Positions 42,261-51,884 are shown, numbered from the stretch's first letter. The stretch is DNA of 64,000 bases from an uncultured Lachnospiraceae bacterium (GCA_910577045.1 CAJTLB010000012.1:1-64000); one strand, 5' to 3'. Translations and numbers: made by a program. The notes: generated by a model not told the origin, from the sequence alone.

Positions 42261-42290
42261 GATTCTCATAAAGTATACTTTTTGAGAATT
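42261..42290. promoter_or_regulatory. GTATAC-centred dyad, operator candidate (operon B)
   Basis: GATTCTCA ... TGAGAATT around TAAAGTATACTTTT, with one mismatch at the ends relative to copy 1. No T-run follows. Confidence 0.5.
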
Positions 42291-42323
42291 CTATACGATT
42301 TGAGATGGGATTGACAGCAAGGG

Positions 42324-42424
42324 CAGGTTTTTTGGATTTGTCCTACAGGCACAGTACCGCCTGGAAGAATCAGTTTAAAAGGCTCTTCCAAAGAAGCCAA
42401 AAGGCAGTTGTACTGGGAGTTATT
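42324..42424 (+). ncRNA. structured leader RNA motif, copy 2 (operon B)
   Basis: P1 is CAGGC (42346-42350) with GCCTG (42359-42363) around the invariant loop ACAGTACC. P2 is GGAAGA/TCTTCC (42363-42368, 42384-42389), sharing one G with P1. P3 is GCC/GGC near 42396-42405. Then invariant GTTGTACTGGGAGTTATT (42407-42424), whose GTACTG can pair with loop CAGTAC. It lies 28 nt before the first gene of operon B. Confidence 0.6.
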
Positions 42425-42452
42425 AGTATTTATAGAAAGGGAAAATAGATTT

Positions 42453-43043
42453 ATGTATAGATATGTAAAACGAGGATTGGATATTTTTCTGTCATTGATG
42501 GGGATATGTTTATTATTGCCGCTTTTATTACTATTGTCTCTAGCAGTAAAATTGGATTCCAAGGGACCTGTATTGTTTCAGCAAAAAAGGATCGGAAAGG
42601 ATAAAAAAGAATTTTATATTTTAAAGTTCCGTACTATGCAGATAGAAGCCCCAAAAGACATGCCTACCCATTTATTGCAGCATCCAGATCAATACATAAC
42701 CAAAATAGGAAAAGTGTTAAGAAGAACTTCCTTGGATGAACTTCCGCAGATGTTTAATATTTTAAAAGGGGAAATGAGCTTGATCGGTCCAAGGCCTGCG
42801 CTTTGGAACCAAGAGGATTTAATAAAAGAAAGAGAAAAATATGGGGCAAACCATATTCCAGTAGGATTAACAGGATGGGCACAGATTCATGGAAGAGATG
42901 AACTATCTATTGAAGAAAAAGCAAAATTAGATGGAGAATATGCAGCAAAACAGAGTTTTTTCTTTGATTGTAAATGTTTGGTTGGAACCATATGCTGTGT
43001 GTTAAAGCAGGAAGGAATTTTAGAAGGCAGTTCAGAAAGTTAA
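42453..43043 (+). CDS. initiating sugar-phosphate transferase (WcaJ/PglC-like), operon B
   Basis: About 196 aa from the ATG at 42453 (GAAAGGG upstream). One membrane hairpin (LDIFLSLMGICLLLPLLLLLSLAV) and the phosphoglycosyl transferase core: GPVLFQQKRIGKDKKEFYILKFRTM, RRTSLDELPQMFNILKGEMSLIGPRPALW, GLTGWAQIHGRDELS. It starts the operon B repeat unit on undecaprenyl phosphate. The sequence differs clearly from the operon A enzyme, so a different first sugar is likely. Confidence 0.85.
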   Translation: MYRYVKRGLDIFLSLMGICLLLPLLLLLSLAVKLDSKGPVLFQQKRIGKDKKEFYILKFRTMQIEAPKDMPTHLLQHPDQYITKIGKVLRRTSLDELPQMFNILKGEMSLIGPRPALWNQEDLIKEREKYGANHIPVGLTGWAQIHGRDELSIEEKAKLDGEYAAKQSFFFDCKCLVGTICCVLKQEGILEGSSES

Positions 43044-43059
43044 AGGGATAATAGAAGCA

Positions 43060-43923
43060 ATGAAACGGATACTGATTACAGGAAAAAATAGTTATATTGC
43101 AAAGAAAGTATCAGAGTATTTAAATCTCTGTAATAAGAAAGAAAAACAGTATTTTGTTACACTTATTTCTGTTAGGGATTCTTTATGGAAGCAAAAAACA
43201 TTCTGCCAGTATGATATAGTTTTACATTGTGCTGCGTTGGTTCATAAGAAAGAAAAGAACATATGCTGGGAAGATTATTTTTCTGTTAATACAAAATTGA
43301 CAGAAGAGATTGCAAAAAAAGCAAAAGAAGAAGGGGTAAAGCAGTTTATTTTTTTGAGTACTATGAATGTATATGGTTTAGAAACAGGTATGATTACAGA
43401 TCAAACAATGCCAGCTCCTAAAAGTTTGTATGGAAAAAGTAAATATATGGCAGAAAAAGTTTTAGAACAAATAAGGAGTAAAGAGTTTCAGGTATGTATT
43501 TTAAGACCACCTATTATATATGGAAATAATTGTAAAGGGAATTATCAGAAATTATCTCAGTTTGCTAAAATTACACCTATCTTTCCAAAAATAAATAATA
43601 AAAGAAGTATGTTATCCATAGAAAATCTTTGTTTTTTTGTGAAGCAAGTAATTGATAGAGGGGCAGACGGAATATTTCTGCCACAGAATGAATTTTATGT
43701 GAATACTAGTGAATTAGTGGCTGCTATAGCGAAAGAACAGCGGCATCCAATTTGGATCACTGACAAAATAAATATTATAGTATTATGTTTACCTAAATAT
43801 TTTAAGATGAAAATATTTGGAACACTTATCTATCAGGAAGGGGAAAAAATCGGGCAGGTTTCTTTTGAGGATAGTATAAAACAAGCAGAGGGAAAGAAAT
43901 GGACACAGGATATTCTGTACTAA
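43060..43923 (+). CDS. NAD-dependent epimerase/dehydratase (SDR family)
   Basis: 287 aa. The extended SDR pattern is ILITGKNSYIAKKVSEYL, VLHCAALVHKKEKN, FIFLSTMNVYG, SLYGKSKYMAEKVL (catalytic Tyr and Lys), and CILRPPIIYGNNCKGNYQKL. The glycine-rich motif is reduced. Proteins of this type often follow an initiating transferase and act as C4 epimerase or reductase on a UDP-sugar. Its end overlaps the next coding region by about 25 bp. Confidence 0.78.
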   Translation: MKRILITGKNSYIAKKVSEYLNLCNKKEKQYFVTLISVRDSLWKQKTFCQYDIVLHCAALVHKKEKNICWEDYFSVNTKLTEEIAKKAKEEGVKQFIFLSTMNVYGLETGMITDQTMPAPKSLYGKSKYMAEKVLEQIRSKEFQVCILRPPIIYGNNCKGNYQKLSQFAKITPIFPKINNKRSMLSIENLCFFVKQVIDRGADGIFLPQNEFYVNTSELVAAIAKEQRHPIWITDKINIIVLCLPKYFKMKIFGTLIYQEGEKIGQVSFEDSIKQAEGKKWTQDILY

Positions 43924-44724
43924 TGTCAGTATATAAAAAAAGAACAGCCAGAATTTTTGAAGGAAAGCATACAAAGTATAATGGATCAAACACTAAAAAC
44001 AGATAATTTTGTTTTGGTCTGTGATGGGGCATTAACCAAAGAACTGGATCAAGTGATAGAAGAATTTGAAAAAAAGAATCCAGGAATTTTTTTTATTCTT
44101 CGGCTGGAAACAAATAAAGGGCTGGGAGTCGCATTACAAAAAGGGCTTTTCTATTGCAAGCATGATTTGGTTGCACGTATGGATTCAGATGATATAGCAA
44201 AGCCATATAGATGTGAGAAACAGATAGATGTTTTTTGTAGAAAAGGGGTAGATATTGTTAGTAGTACAATAGAAGAATTTTATAAAAGCCCAGGAGATCG
44301 AAAGGTATATAAAACCCTTCCAGAAGAACAAGAAGCAATTGTAGAATATGCCAGGACAAGGAATCCTTTTAACCATCCAGCAGTTATGTTTCGGAAAACA
44401 GCAGTAGAACAGGTAAATGGATACCAACCATTTTATTTGTTAGAGGATTATTATCTATGGGTGAGAATGTTAAAGAATGGTGCAAGAGCCTATAATATTC
44501 AGGAAAGCCTATTATATATGAGAGTTGGGGAAGGAATGTACCACAGAAGGGGAGGAATAAAGTATTTTTGGTCGTTGTATTGTTTATATAACTATATGAG
44601 AAAAACACATTTTTGTTCTGATTTTGATTTTGTAAAGATAATTAGTGGGTATTTTTTTATGTGTGTCTTGCCAGAAAAAATAAGAGAGAAAATATATACC
44701 AGAAAATTGAGGAGGAATCTGTAA
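43899..44724 (+). pseudogene. glycosyltransferase family 2, frameshifted at an A7 tract
   Basis: The ATG at 43899 opens MDTGYSVLMSVYKK, the expected GT2 N-terminus, then goes out of frame at AAAAAAA (43935-43941). The rest continues in another frame as EQPEFLKESIQSIMDQTLK, LVARMDSDDIAKPYRCEKQ (SDD donor motif), RNPFNHPAVMFRKTAV and LLEDYYLWVRML. Six A would restore one 274-275-aa protein. It may be broken, slippery, or a sequencing artefact. A TTG at 43957 could also give a shortened protein that lacks the first strand. Confidence 0.75.
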
Positions 44725-44727
44725 TAA

Positions 44728-45821
44728 ATGTGGAACCATATAAAAATAATTCATAATATTAAAGGTAAGATACCATTTAGAATTAAGATTTTCTTGATTT
44801 ATATGATATATCAGATACAGAGTATTTTATATTGTATATTAGGGAAAAAATTTTCTTTTCATACACATAAAAAGAAAATGTATATCCTTTTAAGTACAGA
44901 TTATCCCAATCTAGGGGATCATGCTATGAGTTATGCGCAGATAAAATTTTTAAAAGAAAGATTTGAGGATTATGAGCTAGTAGAAATAACAGTAAATCAG
45001 GTTTTAAAATATTTGGATTATATAAAAAAAGTGATAAAGCCAGAAGATGTGATTACATTAAAAGGGGGGGAAATATTGGGGTGGAATATTTTAGAGAGGA
45101 ACTGATTCGGAGAAAAATAATAAAGTATTTTCCACAAAATAAAATTGTAATATTTCCACAGACAGTTTATTTTCCAGATACTAGATTTGGAAGAAAAGAA
45201 TTTAAAAATACTATTCAAATATTTCAGACACACAAGCGTCTATATTTATTTTTAAGAGATAAGAAATCATATCAAATAATAGAAAGTAAAATAAATAGGC
45301 ATGTTTATTTATGCCCAGATATTGTATGGAGCTTAGGAGAAGTAAAGATAGAGAAAGAAAAAACATGTGATGTGTTGATTTGTATGCGCAATGATGTGGA
45401 GGGGATTTATACAAAAAAAGAAAAAGAAGAGTTAGAGTCTGTAGTTAATATGGTTTGTAAAAATATAGAAAAAGAAGATACGATTAAACCATATTATATT
45501 GGGCCTGAAAATCGAAAAGAAGAATTAGTAAAGATATGGAACAAAATATCATCTGCCAGAATCGTGATAACAGACAGACTTCATGGAATGATATTTTCTG
45601 TAATAACAGGAGTTCCTTGTATCGTATTAAGCACATATAATCATAAACTGGAGGGGCAATATGAATGGATAAAAGATAAAGAGTATGTAGCATATATAAG
45701 TACAGACGTACAAGAATTGCCTAATATAATAAAGAAAATGTTTTTATTGGAAAAAGAAGATTATAAAAAGAATATATGGGATAATTATTTTATCAAAATA
45801 GAAGAAGTGATTAGGAGTTGA
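44728..45821 (+). pseudogene. polysaccharide pyruvyltransferase family, out of frame at a G7 tract
   Basis: Two frames encode one protein of about 365 aa. The first (44728-45105) contains MYILLSTDYPNLGDHAMSYAQIKFL, the usual N-terminal NLGD motif; the second (to 45821) contains VIFPQTVYFPDTRFG, YLCPDIVWSLG and ITDRLHGMIFSVITGVPCIVL, the C-terminal RxHG motif. They join at seven G (45064-45070). Eight G reads LKGGGNIGVEYFREELIRRK, restoring the frame. It would add a pyruvate ketal to a glycan. OFF in this sequence, unless the tract was miscounted. Confidence 0.82.
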
Positions 45822-45822
45822 A

Positions 45823-46962
45823 ATGGAACAAAGAAAAATACATGTTTTACATATAATTGGAAAACGACCCATAGGAGGAGTAGGAAATGTTTTATTAAAT
45901 TATCAAACACATATGAATCAAAAAGAAATTCAAATGGATTATTTAATATTTTCAGATGAACCAGATGGAAGGTTTGATAATCAAGTAAGAAGTTTGGGAA
46001 GTAATGTGTATATAATGCCAGAATTAAGAGAAAGCAAGTTTTTTTATTTCGTATATAAACTAAATAATTTTTTTAAGAAAAAGAAATTTGACATTATTCA
46101 TGTCCATTCTCCTAATATTGCTGCTATATGTTTTTATTTAGCGAAAAAGTATGGAATACATAACAGGATTTTGCATAGCCATAGTACGGCATATGCAGCA
46201 AAAAAATGGAATAATTTTAGAAATAGGATATTGTGTTTTCCATTAAAATGGCAGGCTACAGAATTAATGGCGTGTTCAACGGAAGCTGGAGAATTCTTAT
46301 TTAAAGGATATAAAAAATCATATCAGATTCTGAATAATGCAATAGATTATAAGAAATATAAATATAATCTGGTGAATAGAAAAGAAGTAAGAGAACAATT
46401 ACAATTAAAACCAGATCAGTTTGTAATTGGGACAATAGGAGAATTAGTAAAAGATAAAAATCAAATATTTTTAATCCATATATTTGCAGCAGTTTTAAAT
46501 AAAAAACCAAATGCCAGTCTGCTGTTAGTGGGAAGCGGGGAACTAGAGGGATTGTTAAAAAAAGAGGCAAATAAATTAGGAGTTCAGGATAAGGTTATTT
46601 TTTATGGATATTCCAGAAATGTAGAAAGTCTGTTGCAGGCAATGGACATTTTTGTAATGACTTCATTAAATGAAGGACTTCCATTAGTTGCATTAGAGGC
46701 ACAAGCATCAGGATTACCTTGTCTTTTGAGCGATAAGATAACAAAGGAAGTTTCAGTAAAAAGAAGTTTTTATCTTTCTTTGGATTCTGGTGAGCAGGAA
46801 TGGGCAAGCCAGATTATAGAAATTTTAGAGAATAATAAGGAAACAAGAGAGATTGAAGATAAAATCTTTATAGAAAAAGGATTTGCTATAGAAAAGGAAG
46901 CAGAAAAACTGGAAAAATATTATAAGAAACTTTATAAAAGTAAGGAAAGGAATATAAAATGA
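45823..46962 (+). CDS. glycosyltransferase family 4/1
   Basis: 379 aa. N-terminal VLHIIGKRPIGGVGNVLLNYQTHMN and FDIIHVHSPNIAAICFYLAKK; C-terminal IGTIGELVKDKNQIFLIHIF, VIFYGYSRNVESLLQAMDIFVMTSLNEGLPLVALEAQASGLPCLLSD with the ExGLPL donor-site motif. Resembles EpsF-like exopolysaccharide transferases. Cytoplasmic face of the membrane. Confidence 0.86.
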   Translation: MEQRKIHVLHIIGKRPIGGVGNVLLNYQTHMNQKEIQMDYLIFSDEPDGRFDNQVRSLGSNVYIMPELRESKFFYFVYKLNNFFKKKKFDIIHVHSPNIAAICFYLAKKYGIHNRILHSHSTAYAAKKWNNFRNRILCFPLKWQATELMACSTEAGEFLFKGYKKSYQILNNAIDYKKYKYNLVNRKEVREQLQLKPDQFVIGTIGELVKDKNQIFLIHIFAAVLNKKPNASLLLVGSGELEGLLKKEANKLGVQDKVIFYGYSRNVESLLQAMDIFVMTSLNEGLPLVALEAQASGLPCLLSDKITKEVSVKRSFYLSLDSGEQEWASQIIEILENNKETREIEDKIFIEKGFAIEKEAEKLEKYYKKLYKSKERNIK

Positions 46963-48281
46963 CAAAAATGCTATTTCGAATATCAAGGGTAGTTGCTTTG
47001 CTCTTAGGGTTTGGCATGATAATCTATTTAATGGAAAAAGCATATTATTTGCGAGCATTTATAGAATGTATTATGGTTCTTACTTTTATAGGTGTTTCTT
47101 TTTTATATGAGAGAAAAAGAAAGATTTTCAGTACAGGCTATCTATTTGTATTTCTGGTTTTCTTTATTACTTATAATTTAGCTCCCTGCTATTACATAGA
47201 AGAAAATATTCTGCAGCGAAAAAAGTTAGAAATACAGGTACCAAGTGATCAGTTTTTTTTGTATGTGACTATCTACATGATATGTATGGTAATTATTGTA
47301 GTTGAGTTAATGATGAAAAAAACAGTAAAATTGCCAATAAAACGAGAATTTACATATGAAACAGATATTGCTGTATTATTAATGGGAATATTATTTTGTT
47401 TGCCTCTTACAGTTTATATGGGGATTTCTATGGCACTGCTTTATGTTCCAGTGTTCTGTTATGCTTTTTTAAGGATAAAAATCAGAAATTATCGTTTGTC
47501 ATTAGCCATATTTATTATGTTGGCTGGAAGTGTAATTGCTATACTACATTTTATAATTTATCGTTATATCATGGTGGAATATATTTTGCCCATTATACTT
47601 GCTTATTTATTTGTAGAGTCTTATACAGAAAAAGCAAAACCAGGAAAAATAATCTGTTTATTATTCATAGGTGTAACTGCAATTGGGTTATATGGTGTGG
47701 TTTCTGAGGTTATTAAATTGAATTATTTTTTTAATAAGGAATATGATTTGCAGTTAATTTTACAGAATAGCTTGGCACTTGGGCATTATATAAAAAGCCA
47801 GATTTACCGTTTGTTTGGAATTTGGACTATATTGGGTGGGAATATTATAGAATATGTCCAAGAAAATGGATATTTTTATGGCATTACATTTATAAAGGCA
47901 GCGGCGCCCGTTTTTGGGTTTCCTTATGTAAATTTGTCGGTTATTTCAGCTAAAATGGTAGGGGCTTCTTATGCACAGCCAGGCTTATTGGCAGAAGGAT
48001 ATGCAAATTTTGGAGTACTGGGAAGCGTTTTAAACTTATTGTGCCCATATTTTATAGCAGAATGGTGCCTGGATTATTTTTTAAAGAGAAGAAGTTTATT
48101 TGCAATATGTTTACTGACAGTTCCATTTTCTAAAGTATTATTAGATGGCGGAAGTATGAATTCTATTATAGTAGGAATGATAATGTGTGTTATATGTTTT
48201 TTTATAGCATGGGTTTGTTATATATGTAAGGTAAAATTAGTTTCTAATATCAGGGCAAGGAGGAAACTGAAATGGAATTAA
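46959..48281 (+). CDS. wzy: oligosaccharide repeat-unit polymerase (Wzy-like), operon B
   Basis: 440 aa with about 12 TM helices. A large polar loop contains FGIWTILGGNIIEYVQENGYFYGIT and SAKMVGASYAQPGLLAEGYANFGVLGS, a pattern common in O-antigen polymerases. ATGA overlap with the previous gene. Assigned by topology and by location between transferases and a flippase. Confidence 0.7.
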   Translation: MTKMLFRISRVVALLLGFGMIIYLMEKAYYLRAFIECIMVLTFIGVSFLYERKRKIFSTGYLFVFLVFFITYNLAPCYYIEENILQRKKLEIQVPSDQFFLYVTIYMICMVIIVVELMMKKTVKLPIKREFTYETDIAVLLMGILFCLPLTVYMGISMALLYVPVFCYAFLRIKIRNYRLSLAIFIMLAGSVIAILHFIIYRYIMVEYILPIILAYLFVESYTEKAKPGKIICLLFIGVTAIGLYGVVSEVIKLNYFFNKEYDLQLILQNSLALGHYIKSQIYRLFGIWTILGGNIIEYVQENGYFYGITFIKAAAPVFGFPYVNLSVISAKMVGASYAQPGLLAEGYANFGVLGSVLNLLCPYFIAEWCLDYFLKRRSLFAICLLTVPFSKVLLDGGSMNSIIVGMIMCVICFFIAWVCYICKVKLVSNIRARRKLKWN

Positions 48282-49246
48282 TTAGCGTTATTGTTCCTGT
48301 ATACAATATTGAATTATATATTGAGGAATGTATTAAGAGTATTCTAAACCAGACCTATGGTAAAATAGAAATCCTGCTAATCGATGATGGTTCTACAGAC
48401 AGAAGCGGAGAAATTTGCAGAAAATATGCACAAATAGATTCTAGAATAAAAGTATTAAGAAAAGAAAACGGCGGACTTTCTAGTGCAAGAAATTATGGAA
48501 TGAATTATGCAATGGGGGATTATTATTTATTTGTGGATGGAGATGATACTGTTGAAGAAGATATATGCCAAAAATTATGGGACTTATTGAAAAAAGAAAA
48601 TGCAGAAATAGTGATTTCTGCCTTATATCGAGAAAAGAAAAAAGGGCAAAGAAAAAAAGGACGAATAGAGAGATATAATTCTAAAACCGCAATAAAGCAA
48701 ATGTTAAAGGAAAAGACATTTAACACCTCTGCATGGGGAAAGTTATTTAAAAAAGAACTGTTTGATGGGATAGAGTTTCCTGAAAATAAAATATATGAGG
48801 ATTTAGGAACAATATATAAGGTGTTTCATAAGGCAGAAAAAATTATTTTTTATAATATGCCTCTGTATTATTATCGGAAGAGAGAAGGCAGTATTATGTT
48901 ACAGAGTTTTCATAAGAAGAAATTAGATATAATTGATATTTCTGAGGAGCAGATAGAATTTTTAAAAAAATGTTATCCAAGCCTTGAAAGAACAGCTTAT
49001 AATCGTCTGGTGCGTTATTGTATTTCTTTTTTTAAAGAGATTGTACAAAGTAAAGATATGGAAAATCCGTCTATTCCTGTGTTACAAAATTGTGTGAGAA
49101 AAGGATATCCATATTATTTGCTAAGTGGATATAAGGCAACAAGTAAAATGTTTGGTCTATTATTATGTTTTGATTATAGAATGGCTTGTAAGGTATATGG
49201 TTGGTTGTCGAGGATAAAAAATGAATCAGATTTTAATTGTTTTTAA
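48272..49246 (+). CDS. glycosyltransferase family 2 (EpsJ-like)
   Basis: 324 aa. A classic GT-A start, ISVIVPVYNIELYIEECIKSILNQTYGKIEILLIDDGSTDRSGEI, then ENGGLSSARNYGM and YYLFVDGDDTVEED (DxD motif), and FNTSAWGKLFKKELF. GGAGG upstream of the ATG; 10-bp overlap with the Wzy gene. Confidence 0.87.
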   Translation: MELISVIVPVYNIELYIEECIKSILNQTYGKIEILLIDDGSTDRSGEICRKYAQIDSRIKVLRKENGGLSSARNYGMNYAMGDYYLFVDGDDTVEEDICQKLWDLLKKENAEIVISALYREKKKGQRKKGRIERYNSKTAIKQMLKEKTFNTSAWGKLFKKELFDGIEFPENKIYEDLGTIYKVFHKAEKIIFYNMPLYYYRKREGSIMLQSFHKKKLDIIDISEEQIEFLKKCYPSLERTAYNRLVRYCISFFKEIVQSKDMENPSIPVLQNCVRKGYPYYLLSGYKATSKMFGLLLCFDYRMACKVYGWLSRIKNESDFNCF

Positions 49247-50429
49247 TGAAAAGGATTTAAAACCTGTTGGTGGACCGGCAGGTTATCTATATAATTTTTA
49301 TAAAGAATTAGAAAGGGAAAAGAGAAAAGAAGTAGTTTTTCTTCAAGAAAGTAATAAGAAAAAAAGAAAATGGATAAGAAATATTTACTTAAAAATTCCA
49401 AAGTTTATCAGAAAATGGATACAAACTAGAAGAAATTGTAATAAATATAAAAATGCGTTAATGCAAAAATCAAAGAAAATAGAAATGAATTTAGAACAAT
49501 TTCATGTTCTTCATTTTCATAGTACATGGAGTATGTACCTATATAGAGAGGAGTTAGAACAATTTGAGGGTATTATTATTTTAACATCCCATACACCAGT
49601 GGTGCCATATAAAGAAATTATAGAAGAGATTATTCCTCAAAAAGAGTATAGAAAAAATAAAGAAGTATATGATAATTTAGAGAAAATTGATCACTATGCT
49701 TTTTCTAAAGCAGATTTTATAATTTTTCCCTGTAAGGAAGCAGAAGAGCCATACTATCATACATGGGATAAATATAGTGTAATAAGAGATGAACAGAAGT
49801 ACCATTATTTACTAACAAGAATACCAGACTGCAGGAAGAAATTAGTGGAATCAATTGATATTAGACAAAAATATAAGGTTCCAAAAGATGCTTTTATTAT
49901 TTCTTATATTGGGAGGCACAATAAGGTGAAAGGGTATGATATATTAAAGATAATTGGAGAAAAAATTTTACAAATTTATGATAATGTATATTTTTTAGTA
50001 GCTGGAGTGGAAGAGCCTATTTGTGGATTAAAAAATCAACATTGGATTGAAATTGGATGGACAAATAATCCATATTCTATTATAGAAGCTTCCGATTTAT
50101 TTATTCTTCCGAATAGAGAAACATTTTTTGATTTGATTTTATTAGAAGTCCTATCATTGGGAAAAAATGTATTAATAAGTTGGTGTGGAGGAAATAAAAA
50201 ATTTGCAGATTTTAATAGCGAAGGAATTTTATTTTTTCATAATGTAGATGAGGCACTTAAGCAGATAAAATATTTGTATACAAAAGATCGGAAAGAAAGA
50301 ATTAGAATGGGATATGAAAATAGACAGATTTATGAAAAATATTTTACAATCCAGAAGTTTACTAAAGATTATTTAGAAATGATAGATGATATTGTGAAGT
50401 CAACAGATAAGAGGGATAGAATTGAATAA
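49221..50429 (+). CDS. glycosyltransferase family 4
   Basis: 402 aa, overlapping the previous gene by 26 bp. N-terminal NEKDLKPVGGPAGYLYNFYKEL, VLHFHSTWSMYLYREEL; C-terminal ISYIGRHNKVKGYDILKIIGE, EIGWTNNPYSIIEASDLFILPNRETFFDLILLEVLSLGKNVLIS. The donor-site Glu pair is present in modified form (ETFFDLILLE). Specificity unknown. Confidence 0.8.
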   Translation: MNQILIVFNEKDLKPVGGPAGYLYNFYKELEREKRKEVVFLQESNKKKRKWIRNIYLKIPKFIRKWIQTRRNCNKYKNALMQKSKKIEMNLEQFHVLHFHSTWSMYLYREELEQFEGIIILTSHTPVVPYKEIIEEIIPQKEYRKNKEVYDNLEKIDHYAFSKADFIIFPCKEAEEPYYHTWDKYSVIRDEQKYHYLLTRIPDCRKKLVESIDIRQKYKVPKDAFIISYIGRHNKVKGYDILKIIGEKILQIYDNVYFLVAGVEEPICGLKNQHWIEIGWTNNPYSIIEASDLFILPNRETFFDLILLEVLSLGKNVLISWCGGNKKFADFNSEGILFFHNVDEALKQIKYLYTKDRKERIRMGYENRQIYEKYFTIQKFTKDYLEMIDDIVKSTDKRDRIE

Positions 50430-51858
50430 GGTAAGAAAAAATTATTTATACAATCTAGTTTATCAAGTAATTACCTTGTTTCTTCCTCTTATTACCATAC
50501 CATACGTATCTAGGGTGTTAGGGGCAGATGGGATTGGTATTTATAGTTATACAAAATCAATTGTTACTTATTTTATAACATTTGCAAATTTTGGCATTAG
50601 TTTATATGGTCAGAGGGAAATTGCCTATTACCAACATAGTGAGGAATTACAAGTAAAAACTTTTTTAGAATTAATCTCTATTCGTGTGATAACAACAGGG
50701 GCAAGTTTGATTTTGTATTTAGTTTTTCTTTTACATAATACAGAATATAGGGTGATTTATTATATTCAAATCCCGTCTATTATTGCTGCCTTATTTGATA
50801 TTGCTTGGTATTATCAAGGGCTGGAAAATTATAAGTTTACGGTAATTCGAAATATATATGTAAAAGTAGCAGGGCTTTTGTGTATCTTTATTTTTGTAAA
50901 AACAAAAGATGATTTGGGAATCTATATTTTTTGTCTTTCTATTATTACTTTACTTGCTAATATATCTTTATGGAGCCAGATAATAAGAAAAATAAAGAAA
51001 TATAAAAGAGTGAAATTAGAAATAAGGAAACATAGAAAGGCTATTTTAGCATTATATATTCCCCAGGTTATAATTCAGTTATATACTGTTTGTGATAAAA
51101 CTATGTTAGGGATGCTTGGGCAGTCTTCTGCAGAAAGCGGGTATTATGAGCAGGCAGAGAAGATTGCAAGATTAGCAGCTTCTGTAGTATCAACACTTTC
51201 AGCGGTTATGATGCCACGGATTTCCAGCTTATATTCTCTTGGGAAAATGGAACAGGCATATAAAGAAATTAAACATTCTTTTCAGTTTGTATGGTTAATG
51301 GGAGTTCCCATTATGTTTGGATTAATAGGAATCCGTAAAGAATTTATTGATATTTTTTTAGGGAGTGGCTATGAAAAAGTAACAGAAGTCCTATCTGTTT
51401 TTTCAGTGATAGTCCTTATGGTTGGGTTAAATAATGTGACAGGGTTACAGTATTTTATACCAATGGGGAAGCAAAAGAAATTTACAATATCGGTATGTAT
51501 AGGGGCTTTGGTAGATATTGTAATGAATCTAATCCTGATTCCACGGTTTCAAGCGGTTGGTGCAGCAATTTCCATTGTATTAGCTGAAATGATGATAACA
51601 GTAGTACAGTTTTATTATATCAACCAGAGTATTAAGGTAAAAAAGGTGTTATATTGTTCATGGAAATATATGATGTCAGGGATAATTATGTTGGTTATAG
51701 TAGAAAAAATACAGGTTCCACAATATGTAATGACGCGGTTTGTAATAAAAGTGGCAACGGGAATCTTTGTATATTTTTTTATATTATTTTTATTAAAGGA
51801 AGAAATAATATATAAGGAGGGGAAGAAACTATTCTTTTGTAAGAATAGGGAAAGATAA
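50422..51858 (+). CDS. wzx: polysaccharide flippase (Wzx/MATE-like), operon B
   Basis: 478 aa, TTG start with GAGGG upstream, 8-bp overlap with the previous gene. About 12-14 TM helices; NYLYNLVYQVITLFLPLITIPYVSRVLGADGIGIYSYTKSIVTYF is the typical N-terminus of Wzx-type flippases. Exports the operon B lipid-linked repeat unit. Its presence beside a complete second set shows that two glycans are assembled separately. Confidence 0.9.
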   Translation: MNKVRKNYLYNLVYQVITLFLPLITIPYVSRVLGADGIGIYSYTKSIVTYFITFANFGISLYGQREIAYYQHSEELQVKTFLELISIRVITTGASLILYLVFLLHNTEYRVIYYIQIPSIIAALFDIAWYYQGLENYKFTVIRNIYVKVAGLLCIFIFVKTKDDLGIYIFCLSIITLLANISLWSQIIRKIKKYKRVKLEIRKHRKAILALYIPQVIIQLYTVCDKTMLGMLGQSSAESGYYEQAEKIARLAASVVSTLSAVMMPRISSLYSLGKMEQAYKEIKHSFQFVWLMGVPIMFGLIGIRKEFIDIFLGSGYEKVTEVLSVFSVIVLMVGLNNVTGLQYFIPMGKQKKFTISVCIGALVDIVMNLILIPRFQAVGAAISIVLAEMMITVVQFYYINQSIKVKKVLYCSWKYMMSGIIMLVIVEKIQVPQYVMTRFVIKVATGIFVYFFILFLLKEEIIYKEGKKLFFCKNRER

Positions 51859-51884
51859 AAGGAAGAAAAAAGGAGATAAAGGAA

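Larger units (their letters stand above)
42136..42290 (+). repeat. 155-bp repeat, copy 2 (upstream of polysaccharide operon B)
   Basis: Second copy of the element at 24406-24560, with the same 34-bp palindrome (42141-42174), AT-rich middle and second GTATAC dyad (42261-42290). Differences are a handful of single bases. No TnpB-like gene precedes this copy; the divergent Rpn gene does. Confidence 0.9.

Noticed and set aside
29945..45070. Treating the three homopolymer frame breaks as proven phase variation
   Set aside because: Indels in homopolymers are also the usual error of long-read assemblies. The finding is kept as likely for the two poly-G tracts but not claimed as demonstrated.
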